Source: Desulfobacterales bacterium
GTDB lineage: Bacteria; Desulfobacterota; DSM-4660; Desulfatiglandales; B25-G16
Assembly: GCA_013375385.1 (NCBI GenBank)
Contig: JABXJY010000173.1
Span: 1-5,877 of the forward strand
DNA: 5,877 nt
Reading direction: 5' to 3'
The notes beneath the pieces were generated by a model. That model did no database searches. It was not told the DNA's origin and saw nothing but the letters and a program-made list of their open reading frames with translations. Position 1 is the stretch's first letter. The number at the start of each line of letters is the position of its first letter. The translations under genes and the position numbers were made by a program. Shown piece by piece: positions 5,819 through 5,877 of this stretch.

Positions 5819-5877
5819 TCACAGCCTTGCTTGGCGTATCTTCACGAGGGCCTTTTCGATCCGGTCAAAGGCTTCCC
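5819..5877 (-). CDS. C-terminal end of an upstream gene (18 codons visible)
   Basis: A minus-strand frame enters from the right edge and ends at TGA 5821-5819, giving EAFDRIEKALVKIRQARL. It has the amphipathic, charged look of a real C-terminal helix and recalls the ends of PLP-dependent aminotransferases (of the form 'EAxxRIxxAL'), but 18 residues cannot establish a family. It is separated from the methyltransferase gene by more than 150 bp that contains the candidate promoter, so it may belong to a different transcription unit. Confidence 0.5.
   Translation of the reverse strand, partial: EAFDRIEKALVKIRQARL

Noticed and set aside
5803..5877. Plus-strand ATG with a GGGAGA ribosome-binding-like sequence, open to the right edge
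   Set aside because: The 25 visible codons overlap the more protein-like minus-strand C-terminus ending at 5819, and every other gene is on the minus strand. It cannot be excluded without more sequence.

Overview
The window holds one co-oriented gene cluster. Every gene I can support lies on the minus strand, so the text follows transcription from high to low coordinates. From 5877 down: (1) the last 18 codons of an upstream gene; (2) a 155-bp gap with a candidate promoter overlaid by two perfect 12-bp palindromes; (3) a spermidine-synthase-like methyltransferase; (4) a YkgJ-type Cys-rich protein with a putative metal-binding domain; (5) hyuA and (6) hyuB, the two subunits of a hydantoinase/oxoprolinase/acetone-carboxylase superfamily enzyme; (7) a 59-codon open frame that looks like the severed C-terminal [4Fe-4S] tail of an Old Yellow Enzyme (OYE)-type NADH:flavin oxidoreductase; (8) the start of a lipoprotein gene that runs off the left edge. 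Items 7 and 8 are too short or too incomplete to stand out as ordinary ORFs and were found by reading the minus strand by hand.

Packing is tight. The methyltransferase stop overlaps the ykgJ start, ykgJ overlaps the GTG start of hyuA by 22 bp, hyuA and hyuB are 88 bp apart, the OYE-like tail begins 13 bp after hyuB, and the lipoprotein starts 4 bp after the tail's stop. All could share one transcript. The only promoter-like sequence I found is upstream of the methyltransferase, with palindromes over the -10 and just downstream of the expected start point.

Base composition is patchy. Sampled hyuB sequence is about 63% G+C (1081-1140), while much of ykgJ is about 30% (4561-4740). The high-GC hyuAB block therefore lies between a low-GC gene it overlaps and a headless OYE-like tail. 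The simplest reading is that hyuAB entered or was rearranged into an older operon and removed most of an OYE-family gene. This is inference.

The organism is a bacterium with a lipoprotein export pathway. The OYE-like iron-sulfur tail and the mixture of genes suggest an anaerobe, perhaps Desulfobacterota or a related syntrophic lineage, but nothing here fixes the taxonomy. The HyuA/HyuB pair probably carries out ATP-dependent amide-ring hydrolysis or carboxylation of an unknown substrate. The YkgJ-like protein might help with metal supply, and the methyltransferase-fold protein has no assignable substrate. No RNA genes, CRISPR arrays, insertion sequences or convincing intrinsic terminators were seen.
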